Positions 33,947 through 42,343 of a DNA stretch of 49,514 bases are shown one piece after another. Source of the stretch: Candidatus Zhuqueibacterota bacterium (lineage in GTDB: Bacteria > Zhuqueibacterota > Zhuqueibacteria > Oceanimicrobiales > Oceanimicrobiaceae). The stretch's first letter is position 1; each line of letters starts with the position of its first letter. The stretch is from NCBI GenBank assembly GCA_029262055.1, contig JAJDAD010000058.1:1-49514 (forward strand), written 5' to 3'. The notes beneath the pieces are model-generated. The model had not been told where the DNA came from. It was given only the letters and a program-made list of their open reading frames with translations, and did no database searches. Both the position numbers and the translations under genes were made by a program.

Positions 33947-36511
33947 TCAATTCGATGGTGACAATCTAAACGTCAACTGGGTTTGCGCCGGGTCGGCTGT
34001 AACTGTCTGGCTAAGCTCCGCGTAACCGGCGCAACGTACTTTGAAGGAGTAGCTTCCTGTCTGGAATTCACCTATTGCTTTACCGCGCGAATCCGTTTGC
34101 ATCAGGAATGAATCTATTGCCCGTGGATTGATAGTGTCATTGTAATAGATTTGCGCACCCGGCACCGCGACGCCGGTCACCGCATCGACGGTCGCGAACG
34201 AGAGAATCAGGTCTCTGGAAGTCATGCGCGCTTCAACGCTCGTTGCTAAAGGTTCGACTGGAACCTGTTCTTGTCCAAATCCGGGTTTCTCGAAGAGCGC
34301 CAGATAGTCGTATGCCGGCAGATTTAACTTGAACGGTGTTTGCCGGGGGGTCGGCAAGTACTCTCTGCCGTTGCGTTTAATGCTAGTCACTTGTGCACCT
34401 ATGTCCTGGCCATTGCTATTCACGCTCGCTGAAAACTGTACAGTTCTGCTGAGGACGACCTGGAGCGGCTTGCTGATAGTGTCGTCCACGCTGAGGTCGA
34501 GTGTTTGCGAGAGAAGACCGCTTTTCCGAAATGCGAGTTTGTGAGTTCCTGCCGTCAGGAACAGTTGATGATTCGTGTCTGTAACCCCTAGTGCCTGCCC
34601 GGTCCCCCTGTCCAGGACCGTTACACCCGACGGCACTGTCTTAAGGGCGATCCGCTTGCGGAAAACTGCCGTTATGCTGTACTTTTTCGGCGTATCATTA
34701 TGTACCTTCAGCGACCATAATCTGCGGTCATCCACCTCGTCAGTTTCTGCGATTGTATCCAGGGAATATCCGCCCAATTGCTCAAAGCCCGGTTTCTCCA
34801 GCTCAATGGCGAGAGGTAAGCCGACCTCCCAAACGATCTGGGCGGGTGTGAGCTGCTTAAGTTTGGTTCCGTTTACCCGTACCGTAGCTCCTTCAGGTTG
34901 TGAGTTTATGCGGATATCCGAGGTGAATCGAAAAATGTATTTGTTCTTCTTCTCTGATGACCGATCACCCTGAATCCGAATGTCACCATCTCTCGGCAAG
35001 AATACTGATTTGACCACCGGCTTATAGCCTTGCAGTGAAAGTTCCATTTTATGGATGCCCGGGCTAATCTCATCGATCGCCATTGGCGTCCGCCCGGAAA
35101 TAGGTTGGCCATCCATCAAGACTTGCGCATTGGGTGGGACTGTGAAGATTTCGATCGCCGGCGGCAAAAAGTAGTCGTACAGCCAAATCCCTGCCTTGGT
35201 CCAGTGGTTAAAGAAGTCAGCGACAAGGAAAACCGAAACTGTAAGCATCAGACCAATGGCTGTCAACCGGATACGTTTTCGGTTGTTGTTGGCGGAGATC
35301 CGAATTACATCGATTACAGTCCTGAGGTCTTCGTCGGCCTCGACTTCCTCTTCCCGGAGAACATCCTCAGTTGGTGGCAGTTCAGGCAAATATTCTCTGG
35401 CCGCATCGTTTCCGGTGAGTACCGGCCCTAATGCCGGTGACAGGCCACCATTCAACGGTTGTTCTCCTTCAACCTGCCATGCAGATGAGGTCGGGAAAAA
35501 GTGGCTTGCCGTGGAGGGGGTGTAGGTTTTGGAGAGCGGTGCGGACTGTGTTCCCGTTATGCTGTCCGGGGTGGTCACCGAACGTTGTTCATCGACCTGG
35601 GAAACGTACAGCGATAGTTCATCCATCAACTCCCCGGCCTCATTGCTCGATATCAAGTATTGCAGCAAATCGATGTACATGTAGTTGGCACTCTGGTAAC
35701 GCTTGTCCAGATCTGGATTTAGCGCCCTCAGCAGGACCTTCACCAAAGGTGTTGTCAGGTGCTTCCCTTTCAGGGCTTTTCGGAACCACTTTGGATTTCG
35801 TCCCGCCGCGATGATCTCTTCCTGTGAATTGAAAAGCCTCATGCCCGTCAGAGACTCGAGCATCACTAATCCGAGCGAAAACAGGTCGGACCTGTGGTCC
35901 GGCTTACCGCGAACCTTGAGCTGCTCAGGCGCCATATAAGGAATTTTGCCCCTGAGTTTGTTGTCCTTTTTGTCCTTGTGGTGGCGTTTGACTGAAGCAA
36001 TGCCAAAGTCGATCAGCTTGACCCCGCCAAAATGCGAAACCATGATGTTGGAGGGTGAGATATCCTGGTGGACGAGATTAAGAGGCTTGTTCGTGAATGA
36101 GTCCCGGCGCTGGTGGGCGTAGTCGAGAGCCTGGCATACCTCTGCCATGACATGGACTGCCAGGTGTGGTGGCATCCGGCGCTGCATGCGCTTGTTGTAA
36201 CGGATAATCTTCTCCAGGTCGATGCCATCAATGTATTCCATTATGATGTACAAATGACCGTCAGCTGTCTTTTTCAGCTCATAGATATGAACGATATTGT
36301 TGTGATTGAGTTTGGCTATGTTCAGGGCTTCATCCTGAAACATGTCAAGATACTTTGGATCGTCAAGAAGGTTGGGGGCAATTTCCTTGATGGCGACGGG
36401 TTTGTTGAGCTTGGTGTCAATGCCGGAGTAGACGATTCCAAAACCGCCTTTTTTGATCTCCCGCACTATCTTGTATTTGTCGTCGAGTGCTCTTGCCAGC
36501 CCTAAAGTCAT
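33947..36511 (-). CDS. Transmembrane Ser/Thr protein kinase with PEGA domains
   Basis: An 854-residue kinase that looks catalytically complete: glycine loop IKKGGFGIVYSG (19-30), VAIK lysine 42, catalytic loop LVHQDISPSNIM with Asp150, DFG at 168-170, and YMAPEQL (192-198). A linker (about 300-410) ends in a membrane helix (417-433). Outside are at least two PEGA domains (PPAIEIFTVPPNAQVLMDG and INSQPEGATVRVNGT) and further beta-rich repeats to the end. PEGA domains often sit in extracytoplasmic sensor or surface-layer proteins. First gene of the signalling island with a plausible promoter at 36621-36650. No dedicated ligand is evident. Confidence 0.9.
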   Translation of the reverse strand: MTLGLARALDDKYKIVREIKKGGFGIVYSGIDTKLNKPVAIKEIAPNLLDDPKYLDMFQDEALNIAKLNHNNIVHIYELKKTADGHLYIIMEYIDGIDLEKIIRYNKRMQRRMPPHLAVHVMAEVCQALDYAHQRRDSFTNKPLNLVHQDISPSNIMVSHFGGVKLIDFGIASVKRHHKDKKDNKLRGKIPYMAPEQLKVRGKPDHRSDLFSLGLVMLESLTGMRLFNSQEEIIAAGRNPKWFRKALKGKHLTTPLVKVLLRALNPDLDKRYQSANYMYIDLLQYLISSNEAGELMDELSLYVSQVDEQRSVTTPDSITGTQSAPLSKTYTPSTASHFFPTSSAWQVEGEQPLNGGLSPALGPVLTGNDAAREYLPELPPTEDVLREEEVEADEDLRTVIDVIRISANNNRKRIRLTAIGLMLTVSVFLVADFFNHWTKAGIWLYDYFLPPAIEIFTVPPNAQVLMDGQPISGRTPMAIDEISPGIHKMELSLQGYKPVVKSVFLPRDGDIRIQGDRSSEKKNKYIFRFTSDIRINSQPEGATVRVNGTKLKQLTPAQIVWEVGLPLAIELEKPGFEQLGGYSLDTIAETDEVDDRRLWSLKVHNDTPKKYSITAVFRKRIALKTVPSGVTVLDRGTGQALGVTDTNHQLFLTAGTHKLAFRKSGLLSQTLDLSVDDTISKPLQVVLSRTVQFSASVNSNGQDIGAQVTSIKRNGREYLPTPRQTPFKLNLPAYDYLALFEKPGFGQEQVPVEPLATSVEARMTSRDLILSFATVDAVTGVAVPGAQIYYNDTINPRAIDSFLMQTDSRGKAIGEFQTGSYSFKVRCAGYAELSQTVTADPAQTQLTFRLSPSN

Positions 36512-36880
36512 CTCAAAAATTCCGCGAAAAGTGGATAAGAACAGTTCGCCCTGCCGGACAGATTTAGCTTTGTCAGAAAAGCAATTAACATGCCATCTGG
36601 CAATCCTGTAAAAAATGGCGATTATGTTGTTCTTTTACAGTGATTTGCAACGTGATTTCATCACACCTTAGCCCCATTTGATGGGACTGGGTTGTTTCTT
36701 TTTGATTCAGGTGTTCGTTACGCGTACAAGCAAGACTTCAAATCGAGGGAAAAACTACTTAACTTGAAGATTTGTTGGAAATTGGAAATGTTTTTGCCTC
36801 TCTTTTTTTCTTGCATGTTTTGGGCACGTATGATATCTTGAATAAATAAATTAGCGCTACAATTTGTTTTTCATGGTTTT
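36512..36880. other. Divergent intergenic region between the kinase and RsbU-type genes
   Basis: These 369 bases serve both strands. For the minus strand there is a plausible sigma70 promoter (listed). For the plus strand, TATGAT at 36829-36834 could be a -10, without a convincing -35. CCCAT-TTG-ATGGG (36673-36685) is a small hairpin followed by T-rich sequence. No gene is supported. Confidence 0.5.
36621..36650 (-). promoter_or_regulatory. Putative sigma70-type promoter for the kinase operon
   Basis: On the minus strand, TTGCAA (36650-36645) and CATAAT (36626-36621) are 18 bases apart. The -10 matches five of six and the -35 four of six consensus bases. Start would be near 36614, leaving a ~103-base leader. 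Confidence 0.4.
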
Positions 36881-38215
36881 ATGCCAGGAAATATTCTAGA
36901 GACAGCCTTGAGTTCTGACCTGTCGGCTTCAAGCAACCGCGATGAAATCGCATCGCTTCGCTCCAAGGTTTCCGATTTGTCCAGCCTGATAGAGGTCAGC
37001 ATCATCATAAACTCAGCGTTCGACCTCAATGAACTGGTCCGCCTCGTCATTGAAAAGGCGCAAAGTGTCATGAAGGCTGAAGCCAGTTCGGTTCTCCTCA
37101 TAAACGAGGAAACCAATATGCTCGAATGCGAAGTGGCTCTCGGCGAAGTCGGGGACAAGGTCAAGAAGATCCAGCTCAAAATAGGCGAAGGGATCGCGGG
37201 CTGGGTCGCGCAGCACGGACAGCCTGAAATTATCCCGGATGTTGCCAGAGATAAGCGGTTCGCTGCCAAGATAGATGACACCACCGGGTTTCAGACCCGC
37301 TCGATTCTGGCTGCCCCGCTCAAGGTGAAGGACAAGGTCATCGGCGTGGCGGAAGTCATAAACCGCGTAGATGGCAAAGCGTTCGACAGGGGAGACCTGG
37401 AGCTCTTTTCAACCTTTTGTCGCCAGGTGGCAATGGCAATTGACAATGCCCGCATGTACAAGGACAGGCTGGAAAAGCAACGTATGCAGCAAGAGCTGGA
37501 GTCGGCCAAGATTATCCAGCAGAGCTTCATGCCCGAGGTCTTTCCCGCCTCCTCAGAGCGCAACTATGACATATCCGCCCGCAGTGTGGCTGCCACATCG
37601 GTTGGTGGCGATTTCTTTGATTTCATAGAGTTTGATGCTCAGTCGCTCGGTATTGCTGTGGGCGACGTAACGGGGAAGGGCGTGCCTGCAGCGCTTTATA
37701 TGGCGCGCGTGATCAGTGATTTTCGCCTGCACGCTCATTCGACACAAGATCCGTCCGAACTAGTTGCTGTTCTTAACGACATTTTGGTCGACCGCAGTCG
37801 GAGGGGAATGTTTGTAACTTTCCAATATGGCATCCTGAATGCGGCCACCGGCGACTTTACCTACGCGAATGCCGGTCACATACCATTTATCCGCATCAAC
37901 GCCTCTGCGGGTACTGTCGACCTGCTCGAAGGGGGTAAGACGATTCCTTTGGGAATTGCTCCTGACGTGGCCGTCGAGTCAGACTCGGTCAAGCTGCATA
38001 GCGGGGATTGCGTCGTATCTGTCACGGATGGAATTATTGAAGCCAAAGCAAAAGACGGTGCTTTGTACTCGCTTGAGCGCGCAATGAACGTACTTGCCAG
38101 GCCATCTGATTCAGCTGAACAAAAAGTCGAAGTTTTGCTTCAGGATGTCCAGGAATTCTCAAAAGACACGCAACAGCACGACGATTTGACCATTCTCGTA
38201 CTTCGACAAAACTAA
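36881..38215 (+). CDS. GAF-domain PP2C phosphatase (RsbU/SpoIIE type)
   Basis: A 444-residue soluble protein. A GAF domain (about 35-180, with SSVLLINEETNMLECEV and IGEGIAGWVAQHGQPEIIPD) is followed by a coiled coil (KQRMQQELESAKIIQQSFMP) and a complete SpoIIE-type phosphatase: GGDFFDF, AVGDVTGKGVPAALYMA, ANAGHIPFI, VSVTDGIIEA and DDLTILVLR. Family members dephosphorylate STAS anti-anti-sigma proteins, and the next two genes are an RsbW-type kinase and a STAS protein, so these are the probable partner and target. The GAF ligand is unknown. First gene of a long plus-strand operon. Confidence 0.9.
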   Translation: MPGNILETALSSDLSASSNRDEIASLRSKVSDLSSLIEVSIIINSAFDLNELVRLVIEKAQSVMKAEASSVLLINEETNMLECEVALGEVGDKVKKIQLKIGEGIAGWVAQHGQPEIIPDVARDKRFAAKIDDTTGFQTRSILAAPLKVKDKVIGVAEVINRVDGKAFDRGDLELFSTFCRQVAMAIDNARMYKDRLEKQRMQQELESAKIIQQSFMPEVFPASSERNYDISARSVAATSVGGDFFDFIEFDAQSLGIAVGDVTGKGVPAALYMARVISDFRLHAHSTQDPSELVAVLNDILVDRSRRGMFVTFQYGILNAATGDFTYANAGHIPFIRINASAGTVDLLEGGKTIPLGIAPDVAVESDSVKLHSGDCVVSVTDGIIEAKAKDGALYSLERAMNVLARPSDSAEQKVEVLLQDVQEFSKDTQQHDDLTILVLRQN

Positions 38216-38280
38216 GCTGTTTCCCGTCTGCCAGGGCGCATCCGGGTCAAAGCTTACTTGGGTCGCCAAGGAGCGCATCG

Positions 38281-38700
38281 GTGAATGAGATTGAAATAAG
38301 GTTGCCGAGTGATCCACAATTCTTAAAGATTGTGCGGAGTGGTATGGCTCATCTCAGCAAGCTTTGTGACTTTTCCGAGGAAGAGTGTAATGCGCTGACG
38401 ATTGCGGTCGATGAGGCCACCTCCAATATAATCCGGCATACTTACAAGGGTCGGACGGATCAGCTTATTATCGTGAATTTCAAAATATTTGATGACCGGC
38501 TGGAGATCTGTCTAAGAGATTTTGGCGACAAAGTTGATCCTGAGAAGATAAAGCCGAGAGAGCTTGACGATATTCGTCCCGGTGGCCTGGGTGTGCATTT
38601 GATCAAATCCACCATGGACTCGGTCGTCTACGATAATACGCCGGAGGTCGGTAATCAACTAACCATGATAAAGTACATTCCCGGAGGAGAGAAAGCCTGA
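38281..38700 (+). CDS. rsbW: RsbW-type anti-sigma/STAS kinase
   Basis: A 139-residue GHKL kinase with the standard boxes: VDEATSNIIRH (N-box), LRDFGDKVDP (G1) and GGLGVHLIKSTMD (G2). It would phosphorylate the STAS protein encoded next, or bind a sigma factor. The GTG start is supported by AAGGAG 7 bases upstream. The stop overlaps the STAS ATG by one base (TGATG), so the pair are translationally coupled. No sigma factor gene is present nearby, so its second partner is unknown. Confidence 0.9.
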   Translation: MNEIEIRLPSDPQFLKIVRSGMAHLSKLCDFSEEECNALTIAVDEATSNIIRHTYKGRTDQLIIVNFKIFDDRLEICLRDFGDKVDPEKIKPRELDDIRPGGLGVHLIKSTMDSVVYDNTPEVGNQLTMIKYIPGGEKA

Positions 38701-39035
38701 TGTTAGATGTCAAAACAATACCGGAAGATACATTTACCGTAGTGGAGATTAGGGGTGAGGTAGATCTCTACTCGTCTCCGGACCTCCGCAAGGTATTACT
38801 ACAGTTGACCAGCGCCAGCACTCCGGTACTGATTATCGATCTTGGCAACGTGAAATATATGGACAGTTCCGGCGTCGCGACTCTGGTAGAGGCGCTGCAA
38901 CAGGTCGGAAAGTATGATGGTAAGCTCAAGCTCGCACAGTTGCGCGATGCGGTAAAGGACGTATTTGAACTTAGCCGGTTAGACAAGGTGTTTGATATTT
39001 ACAGCAGCCTCGAATCGGCCAGAGAGAGCGTTTAA
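38700..39035 (+). CDS. STAS-domain anti-anti-sigma / MlaB-like protein
   Basis: A 111-residue STAS protein with the phosphorylatable serine motif YMDSSGVATLVEAL and the usual IDLGNVK strand before it. It fits RsbV/SpoIIAA, the substrate of the two preceding genes. It is also followed after 6 bases by mlaE; in E. coli Mla, MlaB is a STAS protein that binds MlaF. It could serve as RsbV, as MlaB, or as both. Sequence alone does not decide. Confidence 0.88.
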   Translation: MLDVKTIPEDTFTVVEIRGEVDLYSSPDLRKVLLQLTSASTPVLIIDLGNVKYMDSSGVATLVEALQQVGKYDGKLKLAQLRDAVKDVFELSRLDKVFDIYSSLESARESV

Positions 39036-39041
39036 GAGATA

Positions 39042-39845
39042 ATGGAAGTCGTAACCAGATTTTTTGGCGGTTTCGGACGGCACGTCCTGACTTCACTGGA
39101 CCAACTGGGCCGGGTGACAAATCTGGCGCGCGAGAGCTTTTACTGGATCCTGGTCGCACCCTGGAAGGGCAGGAGGATTCGCTGGCGTAGTACGATTGAG
39201 CAAATGGTCGTCATCGGCTACAACTCCATTCCTATCGTTACCACAATCGCGTTCTTCGTCGGATTGATAATTGCTATGCAATCCGCCTACCAACTACAGC
39301 AGTTTGGCGCAACAATCTTTGTGGCAAACCTGGTCGCTGTCTCGGTTTTGCGCGAGCTTTCCCCGCTGCTGACCGCCATTGTGGTGACAGGCAGGAGCGG
39401 TTCGGCAATCGCAGCTGAGATTGGCACCATGAAAGTCTCGGAAGAAATCGACGCCCTGAAGACCATGGGATTCAATCCCGTCCAGTTTCTGGTGGTGCCG
39501 AAGACATTGGCGTTGCTGGTCATGTTGCCTGCCCTAACCATAATAGCCGACTTTGTCGGAGTTCTCGGCGGGTATGTTATTTCGATGGCAACATTAAATG
39601 TTACAAGCGCACGCTACATCAACCAAACGATGGATGCCCTGGTTTTTAAGGATCTTTTTAGTGGCCTGGTGAAGAGTTTTTTCTTTGCTCTCATCATTGC
39701 AAAAATTGGTTCCTACGAAGGCTTCAATGTGGAAGGCGGCGCCGAGGGTGTCGGCAAGTCCACAACCAGGGCAGTAGTGGCTTCGATCTTTCTGATAATT
39801 GCTGCTGACGTTTTCTTTACGGCTCTATTCTTTTCATCACTCTGA
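39042..39845 (+). CDS. mlaE: MlaE-family lipid ABC transporter permease
   Basis: A 267-residue inner-membrane permease of the phospholipid trafficking system. An N-terminal amphipathic region is followed by about five helices. Family phrases visible are NSIPIVTTIAFFVGLIIAMQ, VLRELSPLLTAIVVTGRSGSA, EIGTMKVSEEIDALKTMG and GFNVEGGAEGVGKSTTRAVV. Normal length. The stop is one base before the MlaF ATG. It transfers lipid to or from the MlaD ring; direction is debated for this family. Confidence 0.93.
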   Translation: MEVVTRFFGGFGRHVLTSLDQLGRVTNLARESFYWILVAPWKGRRIRWRSTIEQMVVIGYNSIPIVTTIAFFVGLIIAMQSAYQLQQFGATIFVANLVAVSVLRELSPLLTAIVVTGRSGSAIAAEIGTMKVSEEIDALKTMGFNPVQFLVVPKTLALLVMLPALTIIADFVGVLGGYVISMATLNVTSARYINQTMDALVFKDLFSGLVKSFFFALIIAKIGSYEGFNVEGGAEGVGKSTTRAVVASIFLIIAADVFFTALFFSSL

Positions 39846-39846
39846 A

Positions 39847-40638
39847 ATGACCGAACCGATTATCCAAATACGCGATCTCGTCGTACGCTACGGCAACCGA
39901 ACCGTGCTCAACGGTGTCGACCTTGACATATATAAGGGTGAAGCACTGGCTATTTTGGGCAAATCCGGCTGTGGTAAGAGCACATTGATGCGGCATGTTA
40001 TCGGTTTGACCCGGCCCACTGCTGGCGACATTCACATCAAGGGAGTGAATATTGCTTCGGTGAGTGAGAGTGAAAAGGCGGAAGTACTAAAAAAAATCGG
40101 GATGTTGTTTCAGTCCTCAGCTTTGTTCAACTCGATGACCGTTGGGGACAATGTTGCGCTTCCCCTGCGGGAGCATACCGAGTTGGAGGAGAGCACAATC
40201 CGGATTATGACCAACATAAAGTTGGAAATGGTTGGCCTTTCCGGCTTTGATGGATTTAAGCCGGCCCAACTATCCGGGGGCATGAAGAAACGTGCCGGCC
40301 TGGCACGTGCCCTGGCCATGGATCCGGAAATCCTGTTTTGTGATGAGCCCTCAGCTGGCCTCGATCCGGTTGTTGCAGCCGGACTCGATAACCTGGTGCT
40401 GAGTCTGAAAAAAGCATACAAAATGACAATCGTCATTGTTACACACGAGATGGCTTCGGTCGGTATTATCGCCGACCGCATCGCCATGATGCACGATGGC
40501 AAGCTGCTGGCGGTGGGCACAATGCAGGAATTGCGGGCTCTGGGTCATCCGGTCATCGAGCAGTTCTTTAATCGTGAACCGGATGCGGAGGAAGTCGATC
40601 GCGAGCGCTATTTGAGTTCTCTAACCGGTGTTGCTTAG
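39847..40638 (+). CDS. mlaF: MlaF-family lipid ABC transporter ATPase
   Basis: A 263-residue ATPase from the ATG at 39847 (the frame extends upstream into mlaE and that part is not real). It has Walker A GKSGCGKSTLM, Q-loop LFQSSALFNSMTVGDNVALP, signature LSGGMKKRAGLARALA and Walker B EILFCDEPSAGLDP. The sequence LSGGM-KK-R is typical of the MlaF/Ttg2A branch. Powers the MlaE permease; the region near its C-terminus may contact the STAS subunit. Confidence 0.94.
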   Translation: MTEPIIQIRDLVVRYGNRTVLNGVDLDIYKGEALAILGKSGCGKSTLMRHVIGLTRPTAGDIHIKGVNIASVSESEKAEVLKKIGMLFQSSALFNSMTVGDNVALPLREHTELEESTIRIMTNIKLEMVGLSGFDGFKPAQLSGGMKKRAGLARALAMDPEILFCDEPSAGLDPVVAAGLDNLVLSLKKAYKMTIVIVTHEMASVGIIADRIAMMHDGKLLAVGTMQELRALGHPVIEQFFNREPDAEEVDRERYLSSLTGVA

Positions 40639-40653
40639 TACGAGGAGACATTG

Positions 40654-41556
40654 ATGGATTACAGTTCGAGCGAGGTCAAAGTAGGAGTCGTAGTTACGGT
40701 TGCCTTTGGCTTGCTGGTGGCGTTTCTCGTGGCCATATTTGGTGTTGAATGGAAAGAGGATACAAAAATATACTATACGCACCTTAACAACATCCCGGGC
40801 ATCGTCACCGGCTCGCTTGTCAAGTATGGCGGCATGGACGTGGGCCAGGTTACCGAGGTGCAACTCGCCGGCCCCAACTCACGAAACGCGCTCATCGGGT
40901 TGAAGCTTGAGGTTGCGCAGGATACACCGGTCAGGACCACCTCTGAGGCTTTTGTCACCTCCGTGGGCGTTATGGCCGACCAGCATATTGAGATTTCTTC
41001 CGGCACACCAGACTCCGAAGTTTTGCAGGGGGGCAGCGTACTGGTGGGTAGGGATGTTCTGAGTTTTATGCAAATGGCCGAACCCATGGGCGAAGTGAGT
41101 GACCAAATGCAGGAATTGTTGGTCCGCGTCGGGGATTTGTTTAATGACGAAAACCGGGCAGAGTTGTCGGCCCTGATCAGAAATTTCAACAAAATCGCCG
41201 CAGAGGGTGGGGAACAGTTCATCAACTTGACGCACAACCTGGATGAACTGACCAAAAACATGGCTTCGATCAGCGAGGGACTGGACGAGTTGATGACCGA
41301 GAACAGGGGAAACCTTGATAGTACGCTTACCAACATTGCGGTCACAACGCGAAAGACCAGTGAACTCATCGGGAATCTGCAACAGACCCTTGGACAGTTT
41401 GAAGTCATGATGTCGGCTAATGGCGCCAGCATTGTTGAAATCATGGAGAACTTCCAATTCGCTTCCCAGAACCTGGAGGAGTTTTCGCGGATCGTCAAAG
41501 AAAGGCCGTGGCTGCTCGTAAGAAAGTCGGCCCCGCCGAAACGCAAGCTTCCCTAA
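40654..41556 (+). CDS. mlaD: MlaD-family MCE lipid-binding protein
   Basis: A 300-residue inner-membrane-anchored periplasmic MCE protein. The start is ATG 40654 with GAGGAG 6 bases upstream. A helix (about 8-30, VGVVVTVAFGLLVAFLVAIF) precedes one MCE domain (NIPGIVTGSLVKYGGMDVGQVTEVQL; VMADQHIEISSG). A ~140-residue helical tail follows, probably coiled coil, longer than the E. coli MlaD tail. MCE rings shuttle phospholipid across the periplasm with MlaFE. Confidence 0.9.
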   Translation: MDYSSSEVKVGVVVTVAFGLLVAFLVAIFGVEWKEDTKIYYTHLNNIPGIVTGSLVKYGGMDVGQVTEVQLAGPNSRNALIGLKLEVAQDTPVRTTSEAFVTSVGVMADQHIEISSGTPDSEVLQGGSVLVGRDVLSFMQMAEPMGEVSDQMQELLVRVGDLFNDENRAELSALIRNFNKIAAEGGEQFINLTHNLDELTKNMASISEGLDELMTENRGNLDSTLTNIAVTTRKTSELIGNLQQTLGQFEVMMSANGASIVEIMENFQFASQNLEEFSRIVKERPWLLVRKSAPPKRKLP

Positions 41557-41644
41557 TCTGAGGAAGGAGCCAGCGGAGCAGGCGGCATGCTCGGGCGCAA
41601 GTGTGACAGATTTTGGAGCTGGAACTAATTAACCAGGGCAAACA

Positions 41645-42250
41645 ATGAACAAATCAATCTTCTTTTCGATTCTCCTGATTATGGTGGTCATTACCGGTTG
41701 TGGAGGCATACCTCAAACACACTACTATCGGATAGATTATACTCCCGCAAGTGCCACGAGCAACAATGCTGGCGTCCCGGTCACGCTTGGTGTATCCCAG
41801 TTTACTGCTGATGTCCTTTATGAAAGCGACAAAATTGTCTACCGAAATTCTCCGTACGAAGTCCAATTCTACCACTATCGCCGCTGGGTCGCTCCTCCGA
41901 GAAAGATCGTAACCGAAAGAATCCTCAGACAATACCAGACATCGGGCGCATTTGGGAAAGTCGTGCGCCTACCCACAAAACAAACAGTAGATTACGTCTT
42001 GAAGGGTAACATTCGAGCTTTTGAAGAATGGGATGAAAACAATGCCTGGGCCGGGTTGGTTACGCTGGAGTTCTCCCTGCAAGACATTGAGAGCAACGAA
42101 ACCATCTGGCAGAAGACTCTGTCGCAACGGACCGCTGCGGTCAAGCGGGAGCCTGTGGAAGTGGTGAAGGCGATAAGCCAGAGCTTAAACCAGGTGATTC
42201 AAAATTCCATAGAAGATATCGAAAAACATCTTGTCAATCGCACCAACTAA
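41645..42250 (+). CDS. ABC-transport auxiliary lipoprotein (PqiC/LptE-like outer-membrane component)
   Basis: A 201-residue lipoprotein with signal peptide ending VVITGC (lipobox, Cys near residue 19), then HYYRIDYTPA, the classic start of the ABC_trans_aux family (PF03886), and the family-typical VTLGVSQFTADVLYESDKIVYR and ERILRQYQTSGAFGKVV. Homologues such as PqiC and YmbA sit on the outer membrane and pair with MCE systems. Here it would be the partner of MlaD. It is 88 bases after mlaD in the same direction. Confidence 0.87.
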   Translation: MNKSIFFSILLIMVVITGCGGIPQTHYYRIDYTPASATSNNAGVPVTLGVSQFTADVLYESDKIVYRNSPYEVQFYHYRRWVAPPRKIVTERILRQYQTSGAFGKVVRLPTKQTVDYVLKGNIRAFEEWDENNAWAGLVTLEFSLQDIESNETIWQKTLSQRTAAVKREPVEVVKAISQSLNQVIQNSIEDIEKHLVNRTN

Positions 42251-42279
42251 CCTAGGTTAGATCTTAGTTTTGAACTTGG

Positions 42280-42297
42280 CGGGTGCGTCTCTACCCG
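42280..42297 (+). other. Small stem-loop before the response regulator gene
   Basis: CGGGT (42280-42284) and ACCCG (42293-42297) pair around an 8-base loop in the gap between the ABC auxiliary lipoprotein and the response regulator. No T-run follows. It may be a weak attenuator or incidental. Confidence 0.3.
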
Positions 42298-42343
42298 TCA
42301 TCTGTGGCTCAAACTCCAACAATCACACGGGAAACTTCAGCTG

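Noticed and set aside
40773-41546. 257-residue minus-strand frame
   Set aside because: Antisense to mlaD, whose MCE domain is unmistakable; the antisense product is unlike any protein I recognise.
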